This document shows positions 37,972 through 48,914 of a stretch of 64,000 nt of DNA, one piece after another (the stretch's first letter is position 1; the number at the start of each line of letters is the position of its first letter). The notes under the pieces were generated by a model. The model did no database searches. It was not told the DNA's origin and saw only the letters and a list, made by a program, of their open reading frames with translations. The stretch comes from Parapristionchus giblindavisi. Its lineage: Eukaryota > Nematoda > Chromadorea > Rhabditida > Diplogasteridae. The stretch covers positions 1 to 64,000 of the forward strand of contig CALSFV010000351.1 of assembly GCA_943737045.1 (NCBI GenBank). The letters are read 5' to 3'. Position numbers and translations under genes: made by a program.

Positions 37972-40621
37972 TTAGAAGAAAGACTGGTGGATGGAGTCCC
38001 AGCTGCTGTCGGTGCTCGATCCCCACTCGAAATCGCCGTTGGTTTCTCGCTTCTCTCGTCTCTGACCGTTGATATCGTGATTGTACGCGTCAGTGGCGGT
38101 GGCATACGCCAGCATGAATCTGCAAGAATAATCGTTCAGTCTCCGAAACTTTTCAATAAAAAAACACTTTTCTTCATAATAACTGATCTCACACAGATTC
38201 ACAAAATCGCTACCTATCATCGTTCGTTTGTTTTCCTTCAAATTTCTTGCTTTTACGGTTGGATAACAGACTGTAACGAATGACGGGTTTCACGACAAAA
38301 AATCTCAAAAGAAATATCAATGAAATCACTGCCGTCTATTATTGATTTAGTAATATGATTTTGTCATCTTTTTTAAAATTAAATTAAATTAAATCCTTAC
38401 CTGCTTCCCAACTCGACCTTGCACACCATGTCTCCTCTGAACTGGATCTTCTGCGCGAAATCTTCGTAGCCGACAACGGTCTCGAAGGAGGTGTTGAAGT
38501 GCTTCTGGGCGTTCATCTGCAGAGATAAACAATGATTTACTGATAGAATTAAAACGAGAAGAGTTTAGGAAATGAATAATAATAGGGTAAGGGAAATATA
38601 GCGCATTTCTTCTTCGGTTTCTCTTCCGAATAATGATAATAATTTTTTTCTGATCACGGAGATTATTTTAAGATACACAATTAAATGTTAAAAATATGAT
38701 AAAGTTAGGAGGTAAGAAATCAGACTACGATTATTTGATCGTAGCATTCAATACTTATGAGCTATGAATCACAGCGTTCTCATGACTTTCAAAGCAAGAA
38801 CGACCGCTCAACATACAAACTCTCTCGAATACAATGGTCTCTCCTTTGTCTTGCTTTGGAAGAAAAATGGCTTGGACCAGAATACTGTGGAATAAGAAAA
38901 AGCGATGAACGAAAAATTATTTCAGATAGAAGTACCACCATTTCCTACCTGATGAATTTGCGTTTGATTAAGCTCATTGTATCGTATGCAAATAGAATAT
39001 AATACCAACCTGTAGATGAGTAGCAATCAATTGAATGTTGCACGCATGGAACTTGGGTCGAGTCTCGAGCACGGTGTACGTGTCCACCATCAGATCGTTC
39101 AACTGCTCATTGCAGCAGACGTAGCCTAAATGGCATACCATTGATCACAAGCATACCAGTGGCATACCAGTGGCAAGCTAGTCAGACATACCAGTGGGGT
39201 TGTGGAAGCACTTGGGAAGGGGAAGAGGACGTCTGGGAGGATAGTAGTAGTTGGTTTGCTTCTTGGGGACCTGAGAGTTAGTTTATAAAATAGATTTTTT
39301 AATGATCATGCTTTTCATGCGAACTAAAGATAAGCGGATGGTGAATTTATTTGATTATTAGGAATTGATTAGGCAACTAAAAATATACAGCCTATATTAT
39401 TATTATATATTATATTATGTATTATATTATATTATATAATTCTTAAATACTGAATTCATTTTGCATGCACAAGCCGGGCATTCTAATAGTTGTGCTACGA
39501 GGTTTTAAAGTGTTAACATCCATCCTTTTTTTTCGCCCTTTTCTTTAGTTTTGGCGACATTTGAACATCACAGTACCGGTCGTCTGGGCTGTGGCGCTAC
39601 TTGATCCGGAATGTACTGGAGTTGTCCTGGATTTCGGGCGCCCGCCTGCTGTTGGAACTGTGAAATCTGATTAGTCTGGATGCCGTTAGTGGGTAGTCGC
39701 TGGAACTGGGGCTGCAGCTGAGGTTGCTGGGGCTGCAGCGGTCTTTGCAGCAGCGCCTGCGGTGCTTGCGGAGCTAGGGTCTGCTGCGGAACGAAGTATT
39801 GCGGCTGCTGGTTAGTGAAATGGCGAAGGATGCGGGCATGCTGGTTGCCTGGAGATACCTGCAAGTTACGATTAGGCTGGTAGTTGGAACGAGCTTCGGG
39901 GTGGGGAGGCTCGTAACCTGACTGACGCCGTGTCTCATTTCTTCTCTGAACAAACAATCGTATTATTGATTTTTTCAATACCATGAATATCATCACTAAT
40001 ATGAAGCTCTGTGCTATCGTCACACTCACTTTTTCCTTCTTTGCAAGAGAGTATTTCTAATGCGGAGAATGAAAGTACCTTGCAAAACGTTCACAAGTCA
40101 AGGCCTAAAGATCACAGACCAAAGATCAAAGATCAGTGCTAATTGCAAGACATACCAACATGAGAAATAGATATGGACCTTCGATGAACGAACGGTGACT
40201 CACACAAAATATTACTGGGATCGAAATAATAATTAGAAATATTTTACTGGTTGAGCAACCGCTGTCTGTCTCCTCCTGCGGGTGTGCGACGAGTGCTTGG
40301 TCTTGTTGTCCTCATCCAATTCTAGCTCTGCAATTGTCATTTTAATTTTATGAAGATCAAAGATCAAAGATCAGTGGCTCCGATCCCATCTATCCAAGCA
40401 CACCTATATTGTGGACCATACTGATGTCGCAGCTCAATCTAAGAATGATTCAATAAATCAAATTTTGCAATTATTACAAAAAGTTTAGTAGTAGAAACAA
40501 CTTTTTGTGAAAAAATAGTACCTTCGACCTCCACTCCCTGGATCTGATATGTGTTCTCGCGAATACCGTGAATGCAATAGACCGCGGTCACAAAACCGAT
40601 GACCAAAATTAGCGATCGCAT
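37972..40621 (-). CDS. secreted Ground-like domain protein (grl family)
   Basis: Minus exons: 40522-40621 (ATG), 40248-40327, 39577-39945, 39192-39270, 39010-39125, 38401-38516, 37972-38119 (TAA), all in phase; 335 aa. Order: signal peptide (MRSLILVIGFVTAVYC), a spacer with a basic run HTRRRRQ that could be a furin-type site, a Gln/Pro-rich low-complexity region of about 120 residues, then a C-terminal Ground-like domain. That domain has CFHNPTGYVCCNEQL, KFHACNIQLIATHLQ, FNTSFETVVGYEDFA, CKVELGSRFMLAYAT, with the family's conserved cysteines. A short Ser/Trp-rich tail follows. Ground-like proteins belong to the nematode Hedgehog-related group and are secreted, often from epidermis or glia. 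No Hint/Hog autoprocessing domain is present. A TTCAG sits directly before the ATG, as expected for trans-splicing. The exact grl member is not determinable. Confidence 0.92.
38770..38889. mobile_element. M3 120-bp MITE
   Basis: CACAGCGTTCT at one end and AGAATACTGTG at the other, 120 bp. Other 120-bp copies are at 49304-49423 (inverted) and 61974-62093. This one is in intron 5 of the Ground-like gene, 120 nt from an exon. Confidence 0.85.
40352..40377. repeat. GATCAAA heptamer cluster in intron 1
   Basis: GAAGATCAAAGATCAAAGAT on +, i.e. TTTGATC in the sense of the Ground-like gene. A second cluster lies in intron 2 at about 40100-40135 and one just after the stop codon at 37945-37970. Confidence 0.8.
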
Positions 40622-40702
40622 CTGAATTTTGGATATGGCATCATGCCTAGAGAAGAAGAGAGCGGAAATACGTTACAGAATATCGAGTGAGCGAAATCAT
40701 TA

Positions 40703-40808
40703 ATGACGCGCCCCGAGATAATTTTACATTACGCAATGGCAATACTCTCGCTTTCTTTACCTACGAGAGGTTATTGCCAGAGTGGCATTAGCTCGGGGTG
40801 TACCTTCC
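40703..40808. mobile_element. M2 MITE upstream of Ground-like gene
   Basis: GCGCCCCGAGATAATTTTAC, CTTTCTTTACCTACGAGAGG and TTATTGCCAGAGTGGCATTA with GCTCGGGGTGTACCTT. About 80 bp upstream of the start codon at 40621. Confidence 0.75.
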
Positions 40809-40957
40809 ATAATGAGACAATATCAAAAGCAAGCTTTCGTTCGCTCTCGCTAAAAGCGGCAACCACGAATTAAGTAAAAACACTCTCTATAGGGTTTGCG
40901 AAATTACCCGGACTGTTGTCTTAAGCGAAGCTGGATCTGTCGCTCATTCTATCCACA

Positions 40958-41197
40958 CTACTCACGTTTCTTGTAAGGTAGAAGAGTCAGCTGTGCCAGT
41001 AAGGAGATGACGAACGGGCGTGTTCGAGACATCGAGACTACTTGTACCCTATTTGGGTTTCGAAGCATCATCTTTCGGATAGCTCGTGGCGATGGAAACA
41101 AAGATCGGGCTATCTCTGCCCTGACGATCCCAGTCAGTAGCAAGCTCCTGGTGCGTGATCCCGGTCGTGACGATTCAGTAGGGTAGCGCTTATCCAT
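40958..41197 (-). CDS. uncertain 79-codon ORF
   Basis: Single-frame minus-strand ORF with balanced base composition, richer in GC than its surroundings. It is Arg/Ser/Pro-rich at the N-terminus with one hydrophobic stretch (FVISLLAQLTLLP) near the C-terminus. No splice partner or family was recognised. It may be an unannotated small gene or chance. Confidence 0.2.
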   Translation of the reverse strand: MDKRYPTESSRPGSRTRSLLLTGIVRAEIARSLFPSPRAIRKMMLRNPNRVQVVSMSRTRPFVISLLAQLTLLPYKKRE

Positions 41198-42780
41198 TGG
41201 GGGCTGGGCCTCTCATAATGACGAAAGCAGTCGGTCTAATTCTTGCGCACGCTGTACTTTCTCTTCTGTTATAACACTATTTCTCTCTGGCTTTCAGAAG
41301 GGACTTTGGGATTTCTTATTATTAGCAGGGAGAAAAGAGGACAAAATCAAGGGGACCCAGCTGACCAAACACCCTTATCGGCTGATAAAGATGTTCAAAT
41401 GTTAGAAAAAATTATGATAGAACAAAGAAGAGAAACGCGGTGGTGATCCAACAGTTCATAAAAAACGGCTCGTAGCCACCGCCGAAAGGTGAACGGGTAG
41501 CAAGAACATCAACGAAAGTGAGAGCTCCCCTCTATCCTGAGTGATTTACCATGCATGCTAAAAGGCCTCCCATCCCAGCTTTCTATCATAGTGCAGAGAG
41601 ATCATAGTGCAATGAGAGAGCGCAGACGGTCAGAGCGACGAGAGAGCGTGGCGATTGGAGAGAGTGCATGGGTGAGCGAACAAAAGGGAATGCCCTTGAG
41701 GCGCCTAATTAAATTAGGTATTCTGTTAGAGGTTTTTGTCGTCAAAGGGCAGGATGGGGAACAAGGGGAGAATTGATGGCTTGCTTTGTAGGCCTAATCT
41801 GATCAAGCATTTGCATGTGAATGGCAGGAGCAAAAGATCAGAGGGAATGGAGGTGAGGTTGCAGAGTGATTACGTTTGAATATATTACGAAGGTTTTTGA
41901 TGCTTGCAACAGTTCCTGGTTAAAATGAGCGAACAATAAAAACAATAAATAATAATAATAATAATAATATATTTATCTTCTCTATGCGGATCAAAAACGA
42001 GAAGATATATAATGGTATATGTAAATGTAAAAAAAAAAGATTACATAATAAATATATGTATTAGAAAGTGAATTGGGGTGGGCATATGGAGCAGAGTTCA
42101 GCAATATCTTGGAATAATATTAAATAGTCGAAAAATATGCGCAGTGAATACCGTAACCAAACATGTACAACATGAGCACCGTAAGAAGAGTGTACAAGAC
42201 GTAATGTCTGACAACCGTTTGCCCTTTGTCTTCCTTAAATATCACGGAGCCATTGGTGGAGACGAAATAGCGTGCGTATTGAGGAGAATGTAAGCAGTAG
42301 GAGCACCTCCCCCTTTAATGTCGCATAATGCGCCGGAACAAAGATAGTTACGATGGGAGTGTGGGATAAGAGACAATGCGCGGACGAATTAGGCTTTACA
42401 ATACTCGAAACGGCGGAACGAGAATGATATTAGCAGGCTGAACTTGGAGTGCACTGCCCTTGGATTAGGGGGTAGTTAATGATGGAGGGGGAGTGGGAGA
42501 AAGGGAAAACACGAATAATGCTAATTATTGCCACAGGTTGGCGAGGGATAAAGTGAGCAAATTAGTTAATTAGGAGTGTAGTGGAAGTGTGCTTTGTAAA
42601 TAAGTTAATTAATTACACGGATTGGAGTCACTTGCGAATAATCATAGCTTATTCTTACCACGGATTGGAGAATTAAGATTTGGTGGCTGATTAATGCACT
42701 AAATAATTTGGTATGTGGAGGGTTTAGAGACATTGGAAGGATGCACCTTTCATTAAAATGACACCCCTGAGCTAATTTGC
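41198..42780. other. gene-poor spacer
   Basis: No exon chain supported. A + frame at 41297-41446 after GGCTTTCAG (with QMLEKIMIEQRRETRW) could be a lone exon but has no in-phase partner. An AAT repeat lies at 41945-41975. Confidence 0.4.
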
Positions 42781-42782
42781 TC

Positions 42783-43021
42783 TCTCTGGAAATTTTTCCC
42801 CGCGGGGCACCCTGTCACTCGCCCCGCGGGGCACTCTGCCGGGCACCCTGCGGGGCAGCTTGTTGAGTCTCTGAAATGACAGGGTGCCCCGCGGGGTGGC
42901 TTGTTTAGACAGGGTGCCCCGCGGGTGAGCAACAGGGCGCCCCGCGGGGAAACTAAAGGCAGGGTGCCCCGCGGGGTAGATGGCTTAGACAGGGTGCCCC
43001 GCGGGGAAAAATTTCCAGAGC
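42783..43021. mobile_element. GC-rich foldback of CCCCGCGGGGCACCCTGTC units
   Basis: CTGGAAATTTTTCCCCGCGG on the left pairs with CCGCGGGGAAAAATTTCCAG on the right. Between them GGTGCCCCGCGGGG-type units occur about nine times in both orientations. The block interrupts an M2 MITE (GAGCTAATTTGCTCTCTCTG | CTGGCGAAACACTCTCGTCT). It is the GC-richest stretch in the window. Confidence 0.88.
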
Positions 43022-43310
43022 TGGCGAAACACTCTCGTCTCAGTCTAGAGAGGGTATTGAAAACGTTTATTGTTTCGCTATGGGCGAAACAACCGCTGTA
43101 TATTCTTACTTTTATCTAGAAGAAGTCTTCCACATATTATTGTACTTGGAACAATTTCTCATAGCCTTCTGTTTATAATTGAAACTGGGAATAAAATATT
43201 TATCATTCAAAAACATATTGCAAGGTGGAATATTATGCGTATTTTAGATGGTACATATCTCATCGTTTTGTTGTACAATAGAGCTGAATGGGCATCATTC
43301 TTGGATATAT

Positions 43311-46300
43311 TTAGCCCTGAGTAGATGGAGTAGATGACGAAGCGGAGTTCATCATTCTCATCCCGCCCTTGTGTCCTCTTCCTCCTTGCTGAAATGAAAA
43401 AATCGATAATTCAATGTTCATTTTTTAAAAATTAATTTTCGATTTTTTTTAGCTAGATCCTCGTCAGTATCATTTATATCACTGCCCTATCAGTGATCTC
43501 CCGTATGACTTCTTGGGGATGACGGGATGTGCCTTTTACCATTACCTCGTCAGCGGTTTCCTCACCTCTCACAACTACATCTGTTTGTGTTAGATGCGAC
43601 AGTACGAGTTGAATGGGCCTGTGGTAGGCATTTTCGCTGTTGTATCGCAAGATGTTTGTTTGCCACCGGTGCACAGTCATGAGTAATTTTGTAAACATAT
43701 GGGCCAAATGAAATGTATTTTGATCGAAATCTTTTCCACTTAGAGAGATAGGAACTCACGCTCATTTCTGTTCACTACAAACTCCCGTAGACATAATTAT
43801 AAGAAACACTATGCTAAAAAAAGTGAAGGGACCGTTACTCTGCGATAGTTGATAATAATGAACTATGCCTTACTCTGTGAATGCTATCGATCTCCTGCTG
43901 GACACTGGGAGTCTGCTGTTCAAAGATCTGGTGGATCTGAAATGAACTTATCAATCATTTCGTTAAAGACTCACCCGAGCTTTCTTCGCTCTGATCACGC
44001 TATCTCGCTTTATTTGTGTAAGAGATTGCGTTGCCAGAGCGGAGAGTAAAATTGGCTCGGGGTGTGCATTTTATAAAGGCGAGAGCTTAATATGAACAAG
44101 ACATCTTTTAGACACTCATTATACATATCACTCCTTCTCATTATATTTGATGGAATAAATAAATAAATGCTTCTCTATCGAACCTGCTGCTGAAGGGAAT
44201 CCATTTGAGCTACAGCAGATTGGGCTTCTGGAACTAACGCTTTTGAAAAATCATTTTCAAAGAAACTGAAATTAATTCTTACGTGAAGATAGCGTAGAGA
44301 TGTAGGCTTGTTTCTGAGCCTCCATCTGGGCCTGAAAAATATTTTTATTGTTCAACAATTTTTCCGGCTGGATGTATGATGAATCAGTGAACCTACGATA
44401 CCCTAAGAATATATGAAAAGTGTGAAACGTGAATCAACAGTGATGCATCTGACACTATCGAATTCGATAAGAGAGTGCGAGAGAAGTGCCTCAAGTTGAC
44501 GCTAAAGGCACGCCCGAGCTAATTTCAAAATCTCCACTCTGGCAGCGCTCTCGCGTTGGCAAAGAAAGCGAGAGAGCATTGCCAGTGCAGAAAGTTTCAA
44601 ATTAGCTCGGGTGTGCCTTTAAACGAAATGTCCAGCGGATAGCTTTATATGATTTTCTCGTTATTCACGCGAAAGCGTTGTCAGTCTGTAGACTTATGCC
44701 TTTGATTAGGGTGGATCAAGTTACAAATTGTGCATCGGTAGGCTGGAATCGTCCATTCATTCTTCCACTCATCTGGTCATTCTGTCGATTGTTGTTGTTG
44801 TTGTTGTTCTGTTGGTAGGACTGCGGTTGGCCATTGTACTGAAATATCTGTTATATACTCCGTAACTGGATATTGTGCGTATAAAATGTCAAAGGCTAGA
44901 TCTCGCCCGCCTCTCAATTGTCTCTCCGCTACCTCATCCCAACCCGGCTAACCTTTGCCGCTACACTCACAGCGAACTGTCTCATATATGAGACACTCAG
45001 TGACGAAGTAAGCTTGATTCGCGATTGAGTGACTCACATATGAGACAATTGGAGTGGCTAAGGCCGTGAGCGAGGGTAGAGAACAATGAGACAATTGGTG
45101 TCTCATATTTGAGAGACTCACCTACTCTTTTGAGAGTAGCAAAAGATTTTGCACTGAGTGGATACCGAACTGTCGTGGAACCATACAACCGCACACTAGC
45201 CAAGCACCTTACCACTGCGCTACTTAGACATGAAGTCACACAGAACAGAACTCAATGACTATACGAGAGGGAGGCGTGCAACTCTTGTCTCATTAGCCAG
45301 ACACCGTGAGACACTGATTGTCTCATAACTGCTTTGAGTCATCAACTGTCTCACATGTGAGACACACTGCAATGATGAGCCAATTTTTTCCGAGACAATC
45401 TAGTGAGACATTCACTATCTAAGTCATTTCGCTGTGAGTGTAATAAATAATTCGACTAATAAAGAGACTGATAATAAATGCATGTTTCTAATATAAATAA
45501 CCCTAGAAGGGACAGTGTTTAAACTGGTTTGTTGAAATAAATCTTTGGCCGTGTTTTTCGACTACCTTAAGAGAGATGGCCGTTAAGACTCGACCACCCC
45601 CGGACACGTTGAGCTAGCAATGAGAACTGGGGGTCCATACTTGGGTGTTAGGAGTGTCACCGGCCCTTATTACACAAAACAGTAGACATTTCCTGTTTGT
45701 GCCCTCAGGTTATAAGAAAAATTAATTTAAGTGCGAAAACGTTTAAAAATCATAATTTCTCAAATTGCTGAGATGAAGTCTAAATATCATTTGCGATGCG
45801 TCTAGGGTGCACAGACCTTGCTAATTCACTATTAGCATCGAATGCGCGTTGATTCCTAAACCACTTTTTTGACTCAAAATTTTGGTTTTTTCGGACAAAT
45901 CATCCCTTGTTTTAGTGAGTGCCCAAAATTTCCGACCAGGTATTGTAGCCTAAGCAATTCTGCATTGATTTAACTTAAAACTGAGTTCTTCCCGATCGAC
46001 CATTTTGTCGAATTTTTTGCTCGAACTTCCGTCATCGATGGTTTTCCCGAACAAATGCTGTATTTTCCAAACGATTGGTGCGGAATTGTGGTCTGCTCAA
46101 AGTTTAGAGGTGAGTCGAGTAAATTGACACAAGAAGCACATCACTTGGATCAATTTGAAAATTTCGATTTTCATGACCCGGGGGTCATGGTCTGAAAATT
46201 TCAAAATTTCTCAAGTTTGAAATGTTTTCATTTATGTGGCTTATTGTGTAGTACTAATGATGTGAATAATATTCAGCCAATGCTCAATGGCTGATCTCTC

Positions 46301-47704
46301 TTTTCAACCATTTTTTCGAAAATTTTCATTCTGAATGTGTGCAAAAAATCAGAGTTGTGTTTGAATCAGTTTCCAACTTGCTTACTGTAACATTCTGTCA
46401 TAGTACTATGCAATGTACATAATCAATATGAAAATCGTTCATTTTCGAAAATTCAAAAAAATTCAATTCGAGTGCCTACTTTCATGACAAATTTCTATAA
46501 TATTGCAGTTTTTCGACTCGAATGCTGCGACAATGAGCAAATGACAATGACAATGTGAAGTTTCATGATGAGTAAACGTAGAAGAACTGGAATCCCGGCA
46601 TTCGGCTCACTTTTGAAAAATCGATTTCCATGACCCCGGGGTCATGGTAAAAAAATATGAATTTTCGAAAATCAACGATTTTCATTTTGATTGTGTACAT
46701 TGCAAAGTACTATGACAGAATGTTACAAAAAGCAAGTTGGAAACCGATTCAAACACAATTCTGATTTTTAGCGCGCATTCAGCACGAAAATTTTCAAAAA
46801 ATGGTTGAAAGGAGAGATCAGCCATTGAGCATTGGCTGAATATTATTCACATCATTAGTACTTCACAATAAGCCACATAAATGAAAACATTTCAAACTTG
46901 AGAAATTTTGAAATTTTCAGACCATGACCCCGGGGTCATGAAAATCGATATTTTCAAATTGATTCAAGTGATGGGCTTCTTGTTTCATATTACTCGTCTC
47001 ACCTCGAAACTTTGAGTAGGCCACAATTCCGCACCAATCGTTTGGAAAATACAGCATTTGTTCGGGAAATCCATCGATGACGGAACTTCGAGCGAAAAAT
47101 TCGACAAAATGGTCGATCGGGAAGAACCCAGTTTTAAGTCAAATCAATGCAGAATTGCTTAGGCTACAATGCCTGGTCGGAAATTTTGGGCACTCACTAA
47201 AACAAGGGATGATTTGTCCGAAAAAACCAAAATTTTGAGTCAAAAAAGTGGTTTAGGAATCAACGCACATTCGATGCTAATAGTGAATTAGCAAGCTCTG
47301 TGCACCCTAGACGCATCGCAAATGATATTTAGACTTCATCTCAGCAATTTGAGAAATTATGATTTTTAAACGTTTTCGCACTTAAATTAATTTTTCTTAT
47401 AACCTGAGGGCACAAACAGGAAATTTCAGCCGTTTTGTGTAATAAGGGCCGGGGGCACTCCTAACACCCAAGTATGGACCCCCAGTTCTCATTGCTAGCG
47501 CACGTGTCCGGGGGTGGTCGAATATGATCGAGTCTTAGGGAACAGGCCTCTTAAAGGCACGCCCCAAACTAATTCCGTTTGTTTACGAGAGAGTACTGCC
47601 AGAGCGGAGAGTCGGAATAGCTTGGGATGTGCCAAAGATCATCACGGACAAACCTGAGCATAGGCTCCGACAGCCAGAAGAAGCACAACTAGTGAAGTCT
47701 GCAT
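43311..47704 (-). CDS. secreted 134-aa Gln/Asn-rich protein
   Basis: Minus exons: 47654-47704 (ATG), 44725-44838, 44283-44331, about 44183-44233, 43874-43936, 43311-43388 (TAA). The coding sum is 405 nt if exon 4 is 50 nt; its outer boundary is uncertain by one base. The N-terminus MQTSLVVLLLAVGAYAQ is a clear signal peptide with cleavage after AYA. The mature part has a run of seven Asn, then a Gln-rich helical region (AQMEAQKQAYISTLSS, AQMDSLQQQIHQIFEQQ) and a Gly/His/Met-rich plus Ser/Thr-rich tail. No cysteines occur in the mature part. Intron 1 is 2.8 kb and carries a 2-kb palindrome and other repeats. No family recognised; secretion is inferred from the signal peptide. Confidence 0.82.
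43967..44074. mobile_element. M2 MITE
   Basis: TTAA at 43963-43966. Arms CACCCGAGCTTTCTTCGCTC and GTTGCCAGAGCGGAGAGTAA with TTGGCTCGGGGTGTGC. In intron 4 of the secreted Gln/Asn-rich gene. Confidence 0.8.
44506..44618. mobile_element. M2 MITE (113 bp), best-preserved copy
   Basis: Ends AGGCACGCCCGAGCTAATTT and AAATTAGCTCGGGTGTGCCT. Right flank TTAA (44619-44622), left flank CTAA. The arms pair over most of their length. In intron 2 of the secreted Gln/Asn-rich gene. Confidence 0.9.
44963..45441. mobile_element. MITE with TGTCTCA palindromes and tRNA-like segment
   Basis: ACACTCACAGCGAA at one end and TTCGCTGTGAGTGT at the other. The interior is crowded with TGTCTCA / TGAGACA, several as short palindromes (CTCATATATGAG, CTCACATGTGAG). 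At 45145-45235 the minus strand reads TAGCGCAGTGGTAAGGTGC and, about 40 nt on, AGTTCGGTATCC, like tRNA A and B boxes. Confidence 0.7.
45571..47550. mobile_element. 2-kb palindrome, TTAA-flanked
   Basis: TTAA at 45567-45570 and 47551-47554. The left half, from GAGAGATGGCC and GACTCGACCACCCCCGGACA, is the inverted copy of the right half ending TGTCCGGGGGTGGTCGA... AGGCCTC. Arms are about 0.9-1.0 kb and centre near 46490. The arm sequence equals the 1.1-kb element at 17498-18626. No transposase seen. Located in intron 1 of the secreted Gln/Asn-rich gene. Confidence 0.85.
47555..47633. mobile_element. M2 MITE sharing TTAA with the palindrome
   Basis: Begins AGGCACGCCCCAAACTAATT at the TTAA that also closes the 2-kb palindrome, and ends in GAATAGCTTGGGATGTGCC. 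An internal part of the left arm is missing. Confidence 0.75.
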
Positions 47705-48724
47705 GCTTTTTCAGATGTTGTGTAGTAGACCAGGTATTTGGTTGAACTTACTCATCGGTGAACCTTTTTATACAGACAACGAGGGTGGTACTGAAGTTTG
47801 AAACTTTGCAGACCGCGTAGTTTGAAGAAAACGCGAGAACAGATGAAAGGGCAGAGAAAGGATGAGAGAGCACGTGAATCGAGAGAGTCAGAGAGTGTAG
47901 TTTCTCAACACTATGTTCAACACCATTGGCAAACATCAAGTCATCGCTGAACTTTTCCTAGACTCTCTTGTTTACTACTTTAATTACACCATTTTCATTA
48001 ATAAAATTAAACTAATCGATATTGTATTACGATCAATAATCACATATCCGTTGAAATTTGTAGTCAGCATGGTGCAGAACCTAAAATGGTGTAGTTACCG
48101 GTTGATCGGTAATTGAACTTCTTGTGGATGTTTGTATAGTGTCGTCGGTTACTATACAAGAAAGAGGGAGTCATCGGAACAAAAGAAGTATGACGAATTT
48201 TAAGAACACAGAAGTCGATCATGGTGTATGTAGTTTGGGCAAAGATGTGACTACTATGAAAACATTCACATCAGTGATGGTTGATCGGTATATGAATTAA
48301 CTCATTTCCAAGGAAAAACAATGAGAATGAAATTTGGTTTGATACATCTGAAGGAAATCTTCTTCGATTGGCGCAAATGCAACCAAATGCGCCGAGTAAC
48401 ATTTGCGCCGAACGTAGAAAGTGGACATATGCTCAGAACATTACAACTTCAATCGACTTTTTCCTTTTTAAAATTAAAAATAGTTTTAAAATATTAATCA
48501 ATCCTCCCATCAGGGGCGTGCGTCCAACGGGAGATAACGCGAACTGTTCGACTCTTAATTTTCCAGTGAGAAGTGCATTTTTGTCACTCAAAACATAATC
48601 AAATTACAATAATCTGCATTCATTCATTTAACATTTTCCACATCACTCCATTCTTCGTTTACTTCATTCTCATAACTTCTGCTCCATTCGAACGGTCGTC
48701 TCGGTTTCCATTGTGAGTTTTGCC
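47705..48724. promoter_or_regulatory. divergent intergenic region
   Basis: Between the divergent secreted Gln/Asn-rich gene (-) and the nine-exon gene (+). It should contain promoter sequence for both, but no motif can be named. No exon found. Confidence 0.4.
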
Positions 48725-48830
48725 CTTATGTGGTGTTACATTTTCAAAACGTGCGCACGCCGTAACCCTCTCCGCCGCGTCTCCGTCGTTACGGCGTGCG
48801 CACGTTTTGAAAAATGTAACACCGCCTTAA
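48725..48830. mobile_element. hairpin MITE, GGTGTTACATTTT type
   Basis: GGTGTTACATTTTCAAAACG then TGCGCACGCCGTAAC on the left pairs nearly perfectly with GTTACGGCGTGCGCACG and TTTTGAAAAATGTAACACC. The loop is about 25 bp (CTCTCCGCCGCGTCTCCGTC). About 85 bp upstream of the nine-exon gene's start codon. Confidence 0.85.
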
Positions 48831-48914
48831 CGTTTATAAATTTTGCTTCAACTTTTAACAATAACATGAACAATACGGAATTTTTCAATACAATGTTGTA
48901 TTCTTTTTATTAAG

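Noticed and set aside
40403..40434. A small extra exon in the Ground-like gene (TTAG acceptor, GTGTGC donor)
   Set aside because: Including it breaks the reading frame; joining 40522 directly to 40327 keeps it.
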